A stretch of DNA of 64,000 nt from Streptomyces glomeratus. GTDB lineage: Bacteria > Actinomycetota > Actinomycetes > Streptomycetales > Streptomycetaceae. The position numbers and the translations under genes were made by a program. Below, piece after piece: positions 62,751 through 64,000 of this stretch. The stretch covers positions 310,001 through 374,000 of the forward strand of contig NZ_JAKEEB010000001.1 of NCBI RefSeq assembly GCF_021462825.1, read 5' to 3'. The notes under the pieces are model-generated. The model did no database searches. It worked only from the letters and a program-made list of their open reading frames with translations, and was not told where the DNA came from. Positions within the stretch are counted from its first letter, which is position 1. Every line of letters begins with the position of its first letter.

Positions 62751-62838
62751 CGGGGACGCGGCGCCGGCGCTCGGAGGACCGTCCACCGGCCTGTGGAAAA
62801 CTTCGGGGCGCGTGGGCGCCGTGGGTTACGTTCGAAGG

Positions 62839-63915
62839 GTGAACGCAACCAGCTTCGAAGGCGCCTCCCACCAGGGCCGGGACGCGGCGACATCCGCCAC
62901 CGGCCGGGTCGTCCTGCTCACCACCAGCCACCGGGTCGCGCCCGGCCTGCTGTCCTGGCCCGCGTGGCAGGCGCTGCGCGACGCCGACCGGGTCCTGTGC
63001 GCGGACGGCGCGCACCCGCAGCTGCCATATCTGCGCGAGGCGGGCATCACCGTCGAGGAGGGCGCCCCGACCGCGCAGCAGCTGGTCGACGCCTGCGCCG
63101 GCGGCCGCACGGTGGTGGTCGTCGCGACCGGCGAGGGCGAGCCGCGCCTCACCGACGGCCTGGCCCGCCTGGCGGGCTCGGGACGGACGCGGATGCCGGA
63201 GCTGGAGCTGCTCCCCGCGTCGTACGACCTTCCGGGCTCCCGCCTCCTCGACCTGGTGCAGGTCATGGACCGTATCCGGGCCGAGTGCCCCTGGTCCTCG
63301 CTCCAGACCCACCAGGGCCTCGCCAAGTACGGCATCGAGGAGGCGTACGAGCTGGTCGAGGCGATCGAGGCGGGCGACCGGGAGGAGCTGCGCGAGGAGC
63401 TGGGCGACGTCCTGCTCCAGGTCGTCTTCCATGCCCGGATAGCCGAGGAGGACCCGCAGGCGCCCTTCTCCATCGACGACGTGGCGGGCGGCATCGTCGC
63501 CAAGCTGATCCACCGCCACCCGCACGTCTTCGGCGACGCGACCGCGACGACGCCGGAGGAGGTCAAGGAGCACTGGCTGCGCACCAAGGCGATCGAGAAG
63601 CAGCGCACGTCGGTGACGGAGGGCGTCCCCCTGGGGCAGCCGGGCCTGGCCCTCGCGGCGAAGCTGTCGTCCCGTGTGCGCTCGGCCGGCCTGGAGGTGC
63701 CGCTGCCGCAGGGCGAGGGCATCGGCTACGAACTGCTGGCGCTCGCCGCGCAGGCGGAAGCGGAGGGGGTGGACCCGGAGGCGGCCCTGAGAGCCGCCGC
63801 CCGCGCCTACCGCGACGCCGTACGGGCCGCCGAGGGGCTGGGCCCGGCGAGCGGGGAGCCCGGGCCGGACGCCGAGGGGCTCGGGACCCATGCCGAGGGG
63901 CTAGGGACGGACTGA
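62839..63915 (+). CDS. mazG: Nucleoside triphosphate pyrophosphohydrolase MazG
   Basis: 358-residue house-cleaning enzyme that hydrolyses non-canonical nucleoside triphosphates to monophosphates and pyrophosphate. Residues about 20-110 are a degenerate tetrapyrrole-methylase-like domain; MazG core from about 150: KYGIEEAYELVEAIEAGD with acidic metal ligands, and EELGDVLLQVVFHARIAEE. The C-terminus is tailed by DAEGLGT/HAEGLGT repeats. Start uncertain: GTG 62839 gives good homology but has AAGG too close; GTG 62812 and 62821 are in-frame options. Confidence 0.92.
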   Translation: MNATSFEGASHQGRDAATSATGRVVLLTTSHRVAPGLLSWPAWQALRDADRVLCADGAHPQLPYLREAGITVEEGAPTAQQLVDACAGGRTVVVVATGEGEPRLTDGLARLAGSGRTRMPELELLPASYDLPGSRLLDLVQVMDRIRAECPWSSLQTHQGLAKYGIEEAYELVEAIEAGDREELREELGDVLLQVVFHARIAEEDPQAPFSIDDVAGGIVAKLIHRHPHVFGDATATTPEEVKEHWLRTKAIEKQRTSVTEGVPLGQPGLALAAKLSSRVRSAGLEVPLPQGEGIGYELLALAAQAEAEGVDPEAALRAAARAYRDAVRAAEGLGPASGEPGPDAEGLGTHAEGLGTD

Positions 63916-64000
63916 GGCAGGCCCTCCGGGCCCTGACGGGGCGGGTCGGAGCGGGCGTGGATACCGTCGAGGAGTGACCGACCAGCACCCGCCCGCCTGC

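Noticed and set aside
63916-64000. Start of another gene after mazG
   Set aside because: GAGGAGTGACC near 63970 could hold a GTG start, but only about 25 bases remain in the window and nothing can be recognised.

Overview
The window is high-GC chromosomal DNA from a Streptomyces-type actinomycete. GC-rich third codon positions, GTG/TTG starts, GGAGG-type ribosome binding sites and the gene order (rsmI-tatD-rpfB-rsmA-ispE, galT-galE-galK, ppc, pth-rplY-prs-glmU, mfd, mazG) are those of the conserved Streptomyces core. I see no phage, IS element, CRISPR array, integrase or attachment site. Species cannot be fixed from sequence alone.

Layout. 1-6.1 kb: RNA modification, cell-wall resuscitation and isoprenoid genes (rsmI, a zinc-ribbon protein behind a possibly structured leader, tatD, rpfB, rsmA, ispE). 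6.2-11.1 kb: an acyltransferase-3 membrane protein, a Uma2-family protein, an ABC-F ATPase and an aspartate-less response regulator. 11.2-16.6 kb: galactose block, with an SSS sodium symporter and small membrane partner divergent from galTEK. 16.5-19.9 kb: GNAT, an orphan response regulator, and the tamR/tam pair with its operator. 19.9-25.4 kb: desaturase-TetR operon, ppc and an LAETG sortase substrate. 25.5-31.3 kb, minus strand: pth, rplY, prs, glmU, tRNA-Gln and an HTH plus LAGLIDADG-like protein. 31.4 kb: an orphan histidine kinase.

32.8-38.1 kb is the most unusual part: a divergent four-gene locus in which toxin-type enzyme folds (YwqJ-like deaminase, WHH/HNH nuclease, XOO_2897-like deaminase) lie beside or are fused to SUKH/Imm35 immunity-type domains. 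No gene there has an evident secretion signal.

38.4-47.1 kb: a coiled-coil protein, an ActP-like symporter with its DUF485 partner, tandem 12-bp repeats, an MFS exporter and a MacB-type ABC transporter. 47.4-63.9 kb: mfd, a lipoprotein nuclease, a second lipoprotein, an N6-methylase-like protein with a changed catalytic motif, a membrane protein-Ser/Thr kinase pair, a TPR protein coupled to a membrane-anchored M16-like peptidase, a secreted DUF1906 protein, a SurA-like lipoprotein and mazG.

No alignments or searches were run. Family calls rest on motifs, length and gene order; regulatory sites are read from repeats and spacing only.
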